Positions 1-6,534 of a stretch of 9,120 nt of DNA are shown in pieces; the stretch's first letter is position 1; the number at the start of each line of letters is the position of its first letter. The notes under the pieces are model-generated. The model saw only the letters and a list, made by a program, of their open reading frames with translations, had not been told where the DNA came from and did not search any database. Source of the DNA: Methanobacterium sp. (GTDB taxonomy: Archaea > Methanobacteriota > Methanobacteria > Methanobacteriales > Methanobacteriaceae); the NCBI GenBank assembly GCA_030017655.1, contig JASEIM010000040.1:1-9120 (forward strand), given 5' to 3'. A program made the translations under genes and the position numbers.

Positions 1-86
1 TATCGAACAAATAAATATTTAATATGATATTTATTAATTTTTCTAAAAAAATCAAATTTTTTTAATTTTTTTTGTACTTCATTCAT
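1..86 (-). CDS. Possible N-terminus of an unknown protein, cut by the left edge
   Basis: On the minus strand an ATG at 86-84 opens a frame that stays open for 28 codons to the window edge, beginning MNEVQKKLKKFDFFRKINKY. A GAGG ribosome-binding sequence (minus strand, plus positions 94-97) sits seven bases ahead of the ATG, a good archaeal spacing, and is the main reason to call it. The visible part is rich in Lys, Phe and Ile, as expected for any frame in such A/T-rich DNA, so the coding content alone proves little. No family can be recognised. If real, it is divergent from the rhodanese pseudogene and shares the 87-186 gap with it. Confidence 0.4.
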   Translation of the reverse strand, partial: MNEVQKKLKKFDFFRKINKYHIKYLFVR

Positions 87-186
87 ACCATTTCCTCTTT
101 AAATTAAGATATTTGCTCTGGCCGATGGCAATATTTACTAATAATAAACATACTAACTGTAAAATCATACAGATGTGGTTTTTAAT

Positions 187-1054
187 ATGATTACTGATAT
201 TCATTCAAATGGAGATGGAAAGGTAAAATGGGTTTCAACAGACTGGTTAGAATACAATCTGGATGAAGAATTCATGATACTTGATGTGCAGCCAGATATA
301 CATCATTATATTAAAGAACTTCCCGGAGCTTACTATTTTAATGAATGGTTTTTAAGGCAGATAGTAAGTAACGTGCCGGGTTCATATATTCCCCTTGAAG
401 CAATTCAGGCAATATTTAAAAAACAGGGAATTAAAAGGAATATGTCAACAGTTGTATATACAGGCAAAGGAGTTTATTCAAATAGCGGAGATGGCTGGGG
501 GCAGACCATGGCTGCCTATTCGCTTTTAAGGTTCGGCCATAATGACCTCTATCTTTTAGACGGAAGCATAGATAAGTGGAAAAAAGAAGGAAAAGATCTA
601 ACTAAGATCTTTCCCACCATAAAAGAATCAAAATTCGAAGTAATGCTTCGTGAAGATTATTATGTGACCTATGAAGAGTTCAAAGCTGTTAAAGACTATG
701 AGGATGTCGTGGTGGTTGATGCCCGGCCGTTTAAGTACTATGCAGGGCCAAGTATGTGGATTAAGCCCGGCCATTCCCGGAGCAAAGAGATTGCAGGCAG
801 CTACGCTTATGCATCCAGATAATCTGCAACTAATAAAGCCAGAGGACGAAATAAAATCAATGGTTGAATAAAGATGCGCAACCCCTGATAAAACAATCAT
901 ATGTTACTGTAGAACCGGTAGAGAAGCAACTAACCCATTTCTGGTTTTTAAATGGTTTTTGGGTTATGGAAACGTGGGAATATATGAGGGTTCCATTACA
1001 GAGTGGACGCAGAGGGATGATAATCCTACGGTTACTGGGCCAGAGCCTTATTGA
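187..1054 (+). pseudogene. Decayed two-domain rhodanese (thiosulfate/3-mercaptopyruvate sulfurtransferase family)
   Basis: Intact relatives move sulfane sulfur from thiosulfate or 3-mercaptopyruvate to an acceptor through a persulfide on the cysteine of the second rhodanese domain. Domain one (about 226-590) is readable: VSTDWLEYNL, then FGHNDLYLLDGSIDKWKKEG. Domain two begins with REDYYVTYEEFKAVKDYEDV and DARPFKYYAGPSMWIKPGH. At 772-775 the expected Gly-His-Ile-Pro-Gly-Ala codons lack two bases (ccattccc in place of ccatattccc), so reading jumps to the +2 frame. That frame continues IPGAKRLQAATLMHPDNLQL, meets TAA at 869-871, then reads TPDKTIICYCRTGREATNP and on to a natural TGA at 1052-1054. 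The catalytic Cys codon is 908-910, downstream of both lesions, so the intact 5' frame (ending 822) cannot give an active enzyme. The start is unsure: GTG at 175 or ATG at 187, neither with a clear ribosome-binding site. Sequencing error would have to explain two separate lesions. Confidence 0.85.
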
Positions 1055-1066
1055 AAATAGATTTGA

Positions 1067-2974
1067 TTAGAATAATCCACTATCTTTTAATTTTCCCTCC
1101 ATCCACATGGCTCTCTTATCTACCTTTTCTTTAATTAACAGAGTTAGAAAAAATGCCGCAATAGGGAACAATGCCAGTATAATTATATTATACCAGTAAT
1201 TATACCATATAACTCCTGCAACTACCTCACGCAGCGCTCCAACAGCATAAGTCAGTGGTAAATAAGGATGTATAGACTGGAAGAATGATGGGAGAATTTC
1301 AACCGGGAAAATTCCTCCGGTTGCAGTTATCTGCAAGACCAGTATTACAATTGCAATAGCCTTTCCAGCATTTCCAAATGCAGATGTAAGCGAATAAACC
1401 ACTATCATGGCGCATAAGCCAATATATAACGTGGTTAATGTAAATAGCAGCGCAGAAGACATCTGCACGTGCAAGAGAATTGATCCCACTGCAACCAGTA
1501 ATGCCTGTAATATGCTAATAATTAAAAATAGGCCCATTCTGCCGATATAAACACTTTCAGCCGTATACTTTTTTGTACCTTTTTTTATCCTCATTGTAAT
1601 CATTGCAATTGCTATAATACAGCCTATCCATAAAGAAATAGGTATATAAAATGGGGCAAGTGCAGAACCATAAGTATCTACTTGATATATGCGTGTTTTT
1701 TCTAGTTCTACAGGACTTTCAAAGTAATTTTGCACATCATCCTGGTTCATATCTGAAAATGATATTAATTCGTCAATATCTCCCTCATTTATTGAATTAA
1801 GTTTTAAAGCAGCTATTTGAATTGCACTTCGAATTGTAGGCCATTTAGAGTTTACCAAGCTTAATTTCTTGGAAGCTTCAGTAATTTTTTGGTTAATATT
1901 TTCTTTATTATTTGCTAAGAGGTTAACTGAATTATCCATCTGATCAATTGAACTTTTTAGAGTTGCTAATTTACCTTGTGGATTATCACCATCTTTTATA
2001 GCTTCTTCTACCTCTTTTAATATTCCCTGTACTTTAGTAACTTTTGCAATATTTCCTTCAATCTGTGCAATTACTGGCTTTAAATTCTGATCTCCAGTAG
2101 CATTGTATAAAGCAGTTAGAGACGCATCAGCAGTTTTTAAAGATAAGAACATGTTATTAACTGTTATTTCCATATTTTGAACTGTTGATAACGCCTCCTG
2201 TGGATTAGTCTTTATTTGAGTGTACAATGAATCATATGATTTTCTAATACTATTAGATTCTTTTTGAGCTTCTGGGAGTTCTGCACTGATTTTTGGCCAT
2301 ATACTATTTACAGTAGCCATATCTAAATTTAATTCAGTTATAGTTGCATCTATACTTCCTAAATTACTATTTAATTCGTTTACAAATGATTTTGTTTTAA
2401 GAAGGTCTGCTTTGTTATTCGCGATTAATTGACCTAAATTACTGAGTTTGCCGAAAATAATTCCATCAATGGTTTTAACTACCTCATTGTTAATCTTTGT
2501 CTGAACTGCATCTGCTCCAGCACCTGTAAGTCTTGGAGCAACTGGATTCAGTTTATCATTAACAATATATTCTATTTTGGCCTGATGAGGAGTCGATGTT
2601 TCAATGGACAATAATTGTTCGCTGAAATTACCTGGAATTAGCAAAGCTGCATAATAATCTCCATTTTTAACTCCATTTAATGCAGTTTTCTTATCAACAA
2701 ATTGCCAGTTAAAATTTGTATTGTTTTTAAGTTCATCAACTAAAGTATTTCCAACAGTATATTCTGTTCCATTATAATTATAGCCTGAATCTTCATTAAC
2801 CACTGCAACTTTAATATTATCAGTTTGGGCATATGGGTCCCATGTTGCTTCAATATTGAGCAACGCATAAAGTGAGGGTATTAGAATAATTACTAAAAGA
2901 ACTATTAAAACTGCAGGATTACTTATTATGGCTTTAATATCGCTTTTAAATATTTCTCTTGCGCCTTTTATCAT
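1067..2974 (-). CDS. YhgE/Pip-family membrane protein (ABC-2-like permease superfamily)
   Basis: The 635-residue protein has the YhgE/Pip layout. There is one N-terminal membrane helix (about 19-41), then the family-like stretch IKVAVVNEDSGYNYNG (54-69), which opens a large extracytoplasmic domain. Residues about 180-420 form a long helical, coiled-coil-prone region. Five C-terminal membrane helices follow (about 441-462, 480-502, 508-530, 537-560, 593-614). The last block, including GGIFPVEILPSFFQSIHPYLP (554-574), resembles the ABC-2 permease core. Known relatives include the phage-infection protein Pip of lactococci, the bacterial YhgE proteins and membrane proteins tied to type VII secretion; substrate and energy source are not established for the archaeal ones, and no ATPase gene is adjacent. 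AAGGAAGGATT precedes the ATG. The 3' end lies 12 bases from the rhodanese pseudogene, tail to tail. The promoter carries repeated GTAGTT half-sites, and a TrmB-like regulator lies just upstream on the same strand, so controlled expression is likely. Confidence 0.88.
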   Translation of the reverse strand: MIKGAREIFKSDIKAIISNPAVLIVLLVIILIPSLYALLNIEATWDPYAQTDNIKVAVVNEDSGYNYNGTEYTVGNTLVDELKNNTNFNWQFVDKKTALNGVKNGDYYAALLIPGNFSEQLLSIETSTPHQAKIEYIVNDKLNPVAPRLTGAGADAVQTKINNEVVKTIDGIIFGKLSNLGQLIANNKADLLKTKSFVNELNSNLGSIDATITELNLDMATVNSIWPKISAELPEAQKESNSIRKSYDSLYTQIKTNPQEALSTVQNMEITVNNMFLSLKTADASLTALYNATGDQNLKPVIAQIEGNIAKVTKVQGILKEVEEAIKDGDNPQGKLATLKSSIDQMDNSVNLLANNKENINQKITEASKKLSLVNSKWPTIRSAIQIAALKLNSINEGDIDELISFSDMNQDDVQNYFESPVELEKTRIYQVDTYGSALAPFYIPISLWIGCIIAIAMITMRIKKGTKKYTAESVYIGRMGLFLIISILQALLVAVGSILLHVQMSSALLFTLTTLYIGLCAMIVVYSLTSAFGNAGKAIAIVILVLQITATGGIFPVEILPSFFQSIHPYLPLTYAVGALREVVAGVIWYNYWYNIIILALFPIAAFFLTLLIKEKVDKRAMWMEGKLKDSGLF

Positions 2975-3021
2975 TTAATCCTTCCTTATAAGTTAATTTG
3001 AATTTTTATAATTTTGAATAT

Positions 3022-3043
3022 GGTAGTTATGTACATGACTACC
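3022..3043. promoter_or_regulatory. Near-perfect palindromic operator in the yhgE-like gene's leader
   Basis: A 22-base palindrome has outer arms GGTAGT and ACTACC around a self-complementary ATGTACAT core; only the base pair between arm and core (3028/3037) fails to match. It lies about 48-70 bases upstream of the membrane-protein start. If the TATA box at 3071-3082 is used, it sits just downstream of the expected transcription start, where a bound regulator would block transcription. It shares the GTAGT half-site with 3084-3115 and with sites at the TrmB-like gene. Confidence 0.6.
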
Positions 3044-3070
3044 GATTAGGAAGATATATAGTATCAACCA

Positions 3071-3082
3071 AATATATAAATT
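3071..3082 (-). promoter_or_regulatory. TATA box of the yhgE-like gene (minus strand)
   Basis: On the minus strand the sequence reads AAATTTATATATTTGG, a good archaeal TATA box, about 100 bases upstream of the ATG at 2974. Start of transcription would fall near 3045-3050. A second TATA-like run (TATATA, plus 3054-3060) lies closer to the gene and is an alternative. Confidence 0.45.
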
Positions 3083-3083
3083 T

Positions 3084-3115
3084 AACTACCAGTAGTTACT
3101 TTAAAAACTACCGGG
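3084..3115. promoter_or_regulatory. Cluster of AACTACC/GTAGTT half-sites upstream of the TATA box
   Basis: Three half-sites are packed here: AACTACC (3084-3090), GTAGTT (3092-3097) and AACTACC (3106-3112). The first two form the inverted pair AACTAC-CA-GTAGTT; the second and third form GTAGTT-N8-AACTAC. They match the half-site of the 3022-3043 palindrome and lie immediately upstream of the TATA box on the minus strand, over the BRE position. A bound regulator here could occlude or recruit the general factors. Confidence 0.5.
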
Positions 3116-3116
3116 T

Positions 3117-3180
3117 TAAAAAAGTATAAAAAATACGTAAAAATGCTTTTATTTAAAAATAAAGTTAAAAAATTATTTTT
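3117..3180 (-). terminator. Oligo-T terminator region of the TrmB-like gene
   Basis: Read on the minus strand just after the stop codon at 3185, this stretch contains several runs of four to seven T (for example plus 3116-3122, 3128-3133, 3139-3143, 3165-3172), typical of archaeal intrinsic termination. No strong hairpin is present. It would separate the regulator transcript from the downstream membrane-protein promoter. Confidence 0.45.
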
Positions 3181-3184
3181 TATA

Positions 3185-3988
3185 TTATTCTAGCTGAATT
3201 TCAGGAGTATGTTCCCATACTGCACCAAATAATAGATTTATAAGGTTTATAAGGTATGGATTTTTAGATGTAATGCCCGATTTTGTCTTTCCGGGGTAAG
3301 GAGGTACATACATAAATTCTTCATCATCAATTAGTATAAATATAAATTTAGAATACTGTTCAGGAGGTAAAGGAAGATTAATCAAGTATTTAGAAAGATC
3401 ACCGAAATTAGAAACATCTATTCCATATCCATCATGTACTGTTAAATTATTTAATCCATATCGTTTAGCAATACTCGTATCTTTTCCAAAAGTCAATAAT
3501 TCTATTTCTAAATCCTTATAGGTTGCAAAAGAGAGAAAATCAAGGTAATCATCAGTAAGAATAAGTTTCATAGAGCTATGAGCTTTACCTATTAACTCTT
3601 CCATGCTATTTTCCACGTTATTTTCACCAAAAAGAGTCCATATAATTTCATCACTTTCCATTTCCATATTACTCTTTTCAAGCTGCTCCAGTTCAAGAAG
3701 TGCATTTTTCTCTGCATTTTTATGGACCTCTGCAAGATTTTTAAGGGCTATTTTAGGAGGAATAGCCTTATAAATCGCAGGCTTTGAACTAACCCTCATG
3801 ACCAGACCCTTATCCATTAAACCTTTTAAACTCATGTATACGCTGGGTTTAGGCACATTAAGATATTCATAAACCCTTTTAACCTCTGCTCGCTCAAATA
3901 AAACTAATGCAGAGTACACCTTAGCTTCATACTCAGTAAGCCCCATTGTCTTAAGGGATTCTATAAGGTCAGTTGATATTTCATTCAT
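3185..3988 (-). CDS. TrmB-family transcriptional regulator
   Basis: The 267-residue protein starts with the winged helix of TrmB/Lrs regulators: MGLTEYEAKVYSALVLF (15-31), then VPKPSVYMSLKGLMDKGLV (45-63) as turn and recognition helix, and a wing reaching YKAIPP (73-78). A helical linker (about 80-110) leads into a mixed alpha/beta C-terminal domain (113-267) that in this family binds the effector; for the best-studied members that is a sugar, but the ligand cannot be read here. The ATG at 3988 is preceded by AAGGAT seven bases or so upstream. The gene lies 210 bases upstream of the YhgE-like gene on the same strand and is divergent from the LysE-type exporter. Palindromes in its own promoter share GTAG half-sites with the membrane-protein promoter, so autoregulation plus control of the neighbour is inferred. 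It may equally respond to a membrane stress or a drug-like ligand. Confidence 0.88.
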   Translation of the reverse strand: MNEISTDLIESLKTMGLTEYEAKVYSALVLFERAEVKRVYEYLNVPKPSVYMSLKGLMDKGLVMRVSSKPAIYKAIPPKIALKNLAEVHKNAEKNALLELEQLEKSNMEMESDEIIWTLFGENNVENSMEELIGKAHSSMKLILTDDYLDFLSFATYKDLEIELLTFGKDTSIAKRYGLNNLTVHDGYGIDVSNFGDLSKYLINLPLPPEQYSKFIFILIDDEEFMYVPPYPGKTKSGITSKNPYLINLINLLFGAVWEHTPEIQLE

Positions 3989-4004
3989 GTCAAAAAATCC
4001 TTAG

Positions 4005-4022
4005 TAGTTTTATTTAAAACTA
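4005..4022. promoter_or_regulatory. Palindromic operator at the TrmB-like gene start site
   Basis: TAGTTTTA and TAAAACTA form perfect 8-base arms around a 2-base spacer, with an extra G-T ahead making a GTAGTTTT half-site on the left. On the minus strand it lies 17-34 bases before the ATG and about 20-25 bases after the TATA box at 4041-4050, so it covers the expected transcription start. This is the classic place for an autorepressor. Confidence 0.5.
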
Positions 4023-4026
4023 ATAT

Positions 4027-4067
4027 GTAGAACCAAGAAGATATAAATTTAGCTCTTGAAATTCTAC
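4027..4067 (-). promoter_or_regulatory. TATA box of the TrmB-like gene framed by an inverted repeat
   Basis: The minus strand reads AAATTTATATCTTC over plus 4038-4050, a TATA box placed for the TrmB-like gene. It is framed by two nested inverted pairs: GTAGAA (4027-4032) with TTCTAC (4062-4067), and AAGA (4035-4038) with TCTT (4054-4057). GTAGAA resembles the GTAGTT half-sites nearby. The frame may be a second operator, or chance in A/T-rich DNA. Confidence 0.35.
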
Positions 4068-4145
4068 AAATTTTTAAATGAATATTTGCTTAAATTTCTG
4101 AATAATAAATATTAAATAAGTATTTAAAATTATGGAGAAATTTAA

Positions 4146-4760
4146 ATGATCAAACTACTAATCGCCGGAATAACCCTCGGCCTCTACGCCGGCTTCTCAC
4201 CAGGCCCTCTTCTCGTCCTTGTAATCTCACAAACACTAAAACACGGCTACAGAGAAGGAGTAAAAGTAGCATTCGCCCCCATAATCACCGATCTACCAAC
4301 CATATTAATAACTGTACTGTTTTTATCATTAATCTCAAGTTACACTTCAATTTTAGGAGTTATTTCCATTACAGGCGGAGTATATCTTGGCTATCTGGCT
4401 TATGAAAGCTTTAAAACAAGAGGTTTAACTGAAAACGTTGCCGTTGAAAACCCCAATTCCCTTATAAAGGGCGTAACCGCCAATTTACTGAACCCGTCCC
4501 CTTATTTATTCTGGATCACTATCGGAGGCCCTATCATAATTAATACTTATAATAAAAGTGTTTTATCTCCAATTTTGTTTATAATTAGTTTTTATGCTCT
4601 TTTAGTGAGTTCAAAAATAGTTCTGGCTTATGCCGCCGGGAAATCAAGAGATTTCATAAAGGGCATGACTTATATTTGGATAATGCGAGTTCTTGGGGTT
4701 GTTCTTGTGATATTTGCATTTTATTTCCTAAATCAGGGTATTCAACTCTTACTGGGATAA
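4146..4760 (+). CDS. LysE/RhtB-family exporter
   Basis: The 204-residue membrane protein has the LysE/RhtB pattern. Helix one ends in the PGP motif (AGFSPGPLLVLVI, 15-27). The conserved first loop GYREGVKVAFAPIITD (34-49) follows, and the second half has NLLNPSPYLFWITIGGP (113-129). Six hydrophobic segments can be counted across the chain. Characterised members export amino acids or small metabolites using the proton gradient; the substrate here is unknown. The ATG at 4146 has GGAGA seven bases upstream. It is divergent from the TrmB-like gene, sharing a 157-base promoter gap, and converges on the zinc-ribbon gene. Odd feature: codons 2-57 favour C-ending codons (about 24 ending in C against 5 in T), while the next 56 favour T (about 14 against 20), with leucine moving from CTA/CTC to TTA. 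A mosaic origin is possible. Confidence 0.87.
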   Translation: MIKLLIAGITLGLYAGFSPGPLLVLVISQTLKHGYREGVKVAFAPIITDLPTILITVLFLSLISSYTSILGVISITGGVYLGYLAYESFKTRGLTENVAVENPNSLIKGVTANLLNPSPYLFWITIGGPIIINTYNKSVLSPILFIISFYALLVSSKIVLAYAAGKSRDFIKGMTYIWIMRVLGVVLVIFAFYFLNQGIQLLLG

Positions 4761-4780
4761 AATATTGAATTATAATAATT

Positions 4781-4797
4781 AAAAATAAGTCAAAAAA
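4781..4797 (-). terminator. Oligo-T runs after the zinc-ribbon gene
   Basis: On the minus strand, runs of six and five T (plus 4792-4797 and 4781-4785) follow the stop codon at 4832 by about 35 bases. They fit archaeal T-tract termination of the zinc-ribbon gene, in the 71-base gap between convergent genes. No clear hairpin is seen. Confidence 0.35.
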
Positions 4798-4831
4798 GTT
4801 TTAGATGTGAATATTGAAGGTTAAGGCAATT

Positions 4832-5980
4832 CTAATCGCCTCCTCCTCCGTCATCACCTCCATCGAATCCATCCCCATCAAATAAATCCCATAATCCGCC
4901 TTCAGAGCCTCCATCGAATCCTTCATCAGAAAATCCGTCAAATCCAGAGTCGCCGGCATCTATTGAATCAAATACATCGAATATATCAAAATCTGAAAAT
5001 ATGTCACCAATGTTATCGATGTCGACATTTTCTGAGCCAGATATAAATGCAGAATACCATAAACATTCAAAAAAATCGTCCAGATCAGGAATTTTTTTAT
5101 GTGATTTTTTATGTGAAAACAATGCCCCAATCCTTTTATGATTATTCTTAAACCAGTTAAAGTTGCGTTTATCTGTTAAAAATATATTTGAACCGCCGAT
5201 TAACAGATACGTTTTTGCTTTTTCCGGATCTGTTTCTATCCAGTTTTCCAGATTTTTCCCATAACTTTTTAATTGTTTAATTATTTTCTGCGATTCTAAT
5301 CCTTTATCGCTTAATGTACATTTTTTTCGTAAAAAACTCTTTTTTATGGTAAAAAACCCGTCTGAATACAATGGTTTGAGCAGTCTTTTATTCACATAAT
5401 CATACCGAACTGCATTACGATAAACTCGCCCTTGAAGCGTTTGAAATCTCTTTTTATCCGTTATAGGAGGTAAATATTTTTTGAATACTTCTTCATGAGG
5501 TTTAAGAGGCATGTTGAAGTTTTTTCCCTCTTCCAGGTAAATTTTCTTAACTTTTTTGTTACCTTCCTCAATTTCCTGAACCTCTAATTTAAAAACATCT
5601 TTAAAAATAAGGTCCATTAAAGTCACTTTCAATAGTTCTTTTAGTGAATTCTTGCGCCCATATTTTTTATGATCCAAAATCATGAGTGATTCTGCAGGAG
5701 TTAAATCCAGTGAAACTTTTTTAGCTGGATTATTTCCAGAAATATTTGCCTTTAAATCAGGTATTTTTTTATCCTGAACTTTTGAACCTAATTTCCATGA
5801 TTTAGGCGTTTCTAAACGGGACCCGCAATTTTCGCAAAAATTTGCAATCTCAACATTCTCTTTACCGCATTCTGGACAAAAATTGGAGAGATGTTTTAAT
5901 CTTTCTCCGCATACTTCACAGAAATTTGAATTTTCTTTATTACCTGTTCCACATTGAGGACATCTGATCAATTCCTTCAC
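4832..5980 (-). CDS. Double zinc-ribbon protein with an acidic Gly/Asp-rich tail
   Basis: Four zinc knuckles open the 382-residue protein: Cys pairs 7/10, 21/24, 35/38 and 49/52, that is two tandem zinc ribbons of the DZANK/zinc-ribbon type. A Lys-rich linker follows. Residues about 90-300 form a soluble core beginning LTPAESLMILDHKKYGRKNS (93-112), with LKPHEEVFKKYLPP (159-172); this recalls the soluble part of DUF2207 proteins, but the match is only by eye. The last 67 residues (316-382) hold about 22 Asp/Glu and 17 Gly and no Lys or Arg, ending GGDDGGGGD. There is no membrane segment or signal peptide. The short motif KKIPDL occurs twice (71-76 and 295-300), flanking the core. The function is not known; zinc-ribbon proteins of this kind often act as scaffolds. 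The start is GTG at 5980, with CGGGGT one base ahead, too close for a normal ribosome-binding site; TTG three codons later is an alternative. Confidence 0.75.
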   Translation of the reverse strand: MKELIRCPQCGTGNKENSNFCEVCGERLKHLSNFCPECGKENVEIANFCENCGSRLETPKSWKLGSKVQDKKIPDLKANISGNNPAKKVSLDLTPAESLMILDHKKYGRKNSLKELLKVTLMDLIFKDVFKLEVQEIEEGNKKVKKIYLEEGKNFNMPLKPHEEVFKKYLPPITDKKRFQTLQGRVYRNAVRYDYVNKRLLKPLYSDGFFTIKKSFLRKKCTLSDKGLESQKIIKQLKSYGKNLENWIETDPEKAKTYLLIGGSNIFLTDKRNFNWFKNNHKRIGALFSHKKSHKKIPDLDDFFECLWYSAFISGSENVDIDNIGDIFSDFDIFDVFDSIDAGDSGFDGFSDEGFDGGSEGGLWDLFDGDGFDGGDDGGGGD

Positions 5981-5991
5981 ACCCCGATTTT

Positions 5992-6034
5992 GGATTAAAT
6001 CCTATATTTTTTCCTCAAATTTCTCTATAAACTA
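5992..6034 (-). promoter_or_regulatory. Promoter region of the zinc-ribbon gene
   Basis: On the minus strand, TTTATAG (plus 6027-6033) and AAATATAGG (plus 6002-6010) are TATA candidates 22-50 bases ahead of the GTG start. The second would put the transcript start almost on the GTG, which suits a leaderless message and the lack of a spaced ribosome-binding site. An 11-base palindrome, GGATT-A-AATCC (5992-6002), lies between. Confidence 0.3.
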
Positions 6035-6123
6035 TCAATATTTATTAGTTTTGTTTCTCTGGAAATTATCATAATCACTATATCATGATTGTGGGTGTTG
6101 GTATAACTGAAATTTAAAACAAA

Positions 6124-6177
6124 TCTTTAAATATGATTTCACATATAGTTATTTCGATACTTATCGAATCGTGAAAT
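6124..6177 (+). promoter_or_regulatory. ArsR-gene promoter with nested palindromic operator
   Basis: TTTAAATAT (6125-6133) is a fair TATA box. About 25 bases downstream lies the perfect palindrome TTCGATA-CT-TATCGAA (6153-6168), the usual ArsR operator size and position over the transcription start. An outer pair, ATTTCAC (6136-6142) and GTGAAAT (6171-6177), encloses it. The palindrome ends 22 bases before the ATG at 6191. Self-repression by the ArsR protein is the likely use. Confidence 0.55.
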
Positions 6178-6190
6178 TCAGGTGCATTCA

Positions 6191-6490
6191 ATGGATACAA
6201 AAAAAATGGCAAAAGTTTTCAAAGCGCTTTCAAATCCCAATAGGTTAGAACTATACCTGCAAATTGTTAAAGCACATGAAACCTGTTATGAGGCAAACTG
6301 CGGATGTTTTATCAGTGATATCGCTAAATCCTTAAATATTGGAGCCCCCACCATCTCTCATCACCTTAAAGAACTGGCAAATGCTGAATTAATCTTTACT
6401 GAAAGAAAAGGCAAATTCGTCGTTGCAAGAGTTAATGAAGAAATGGTTAATGAAGTTAATGAACTTTTAAAGCTGCATCAAAGTGAATAA
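6191..6490 (+). CDS. ArsR-family winged-helix regulator with a Cys-rich loop
   Basis: The 99-residue protein is a compact ArsR-type repressor. MAKVFKALSNPNRLELYLQI (6-25) is the opening helix pair, ISDIAKSLNI (41-50) and APTISHHLKEL (52-62) are the helix-turn-helix with the typical SHHLKEL recognition helix, and a wing follows (FTERKGKFVVARV, 69-81). Three cysteines, Cys32, Cys37 and Cys39, sit in the loop ahead of the DNA-binding helices (ETCYEANCGCF), roughly where metal-sensing relatives keep their ligands, though the spacing is not the classic CVCDL form. A metal, thiol or redox signal is inferred. The start is ATG 6191 because AGGTG (6180-6184) lies six bases ahead; the in-frame GTG at 6182 is part of that site. 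A TATCGAA palindrome covers its presumed transcription start. Flavodoxin and nitroreductase genes follow on the same strand, probable targets. Confidence 0.87.
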   Translation: MDTKKMAKVFKALSNPNRLELYLQIVKAHETCYEANCGCFISDIAKSLNIGAPTISHHLKELANAELIFTERKGKFVVARVNEEMVNEVNELLKLHQSE

Positions 6491-6495
6491 TATTT

Positions 6496-6505
6496 TTTAA
6501 ATATA
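6496..6505 (+). promoter_or_regulatory. Possible TATA box for the flavodoxin-nitroreductase unit
   Basis: TTTAAATATA lies just after the ArsR-type gene's stop. A start about 26 bases downstream would fall near 6527, just ahead of the hairpin element at 6535-6636, giving the flavodoxin message a structured leader of about 130 bases. A weak hairpin ACAATT-CGAA-AGTTGT (6505-6520, one G-U pair) lies between. Read-through from the ArsR-type gene is the alternative. Confidence 0.3.
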
Positions 6506-6534
6506 CAATTCGAAAGTTGTCAAATTAATAAATC

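Noticed and set aside
760..880. Programmed frameshifting or stop read-through in the sulfurtransferase
   Set aside because: There is no slippery run at the 2-base loss and a second lesion follows; decay is simpler.
628..900. A 90-codon minus-strand frame
   Set aside because: It is antisense to the recognisable second rhodanese domain and has no family features or ribosome-binding site of note.
671..1070. Two short plus-strand frames (671-871 and 864-1070) as separate genes
   Set aside because: The first is the shifted continuation of the sulfurtransferase. The second is a shadow frame over its true 3' end, which reads CYCRTGREATNP in the +2 frame.
4861..4921. Repeated ccatcgaatcc in the zinc-ribbon gene as a DNA repeat
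   Set aside because: It encodes the recurring Gly-Phe-Asp-Gly pattern of the acidic tail; low-complexity coding explains it.
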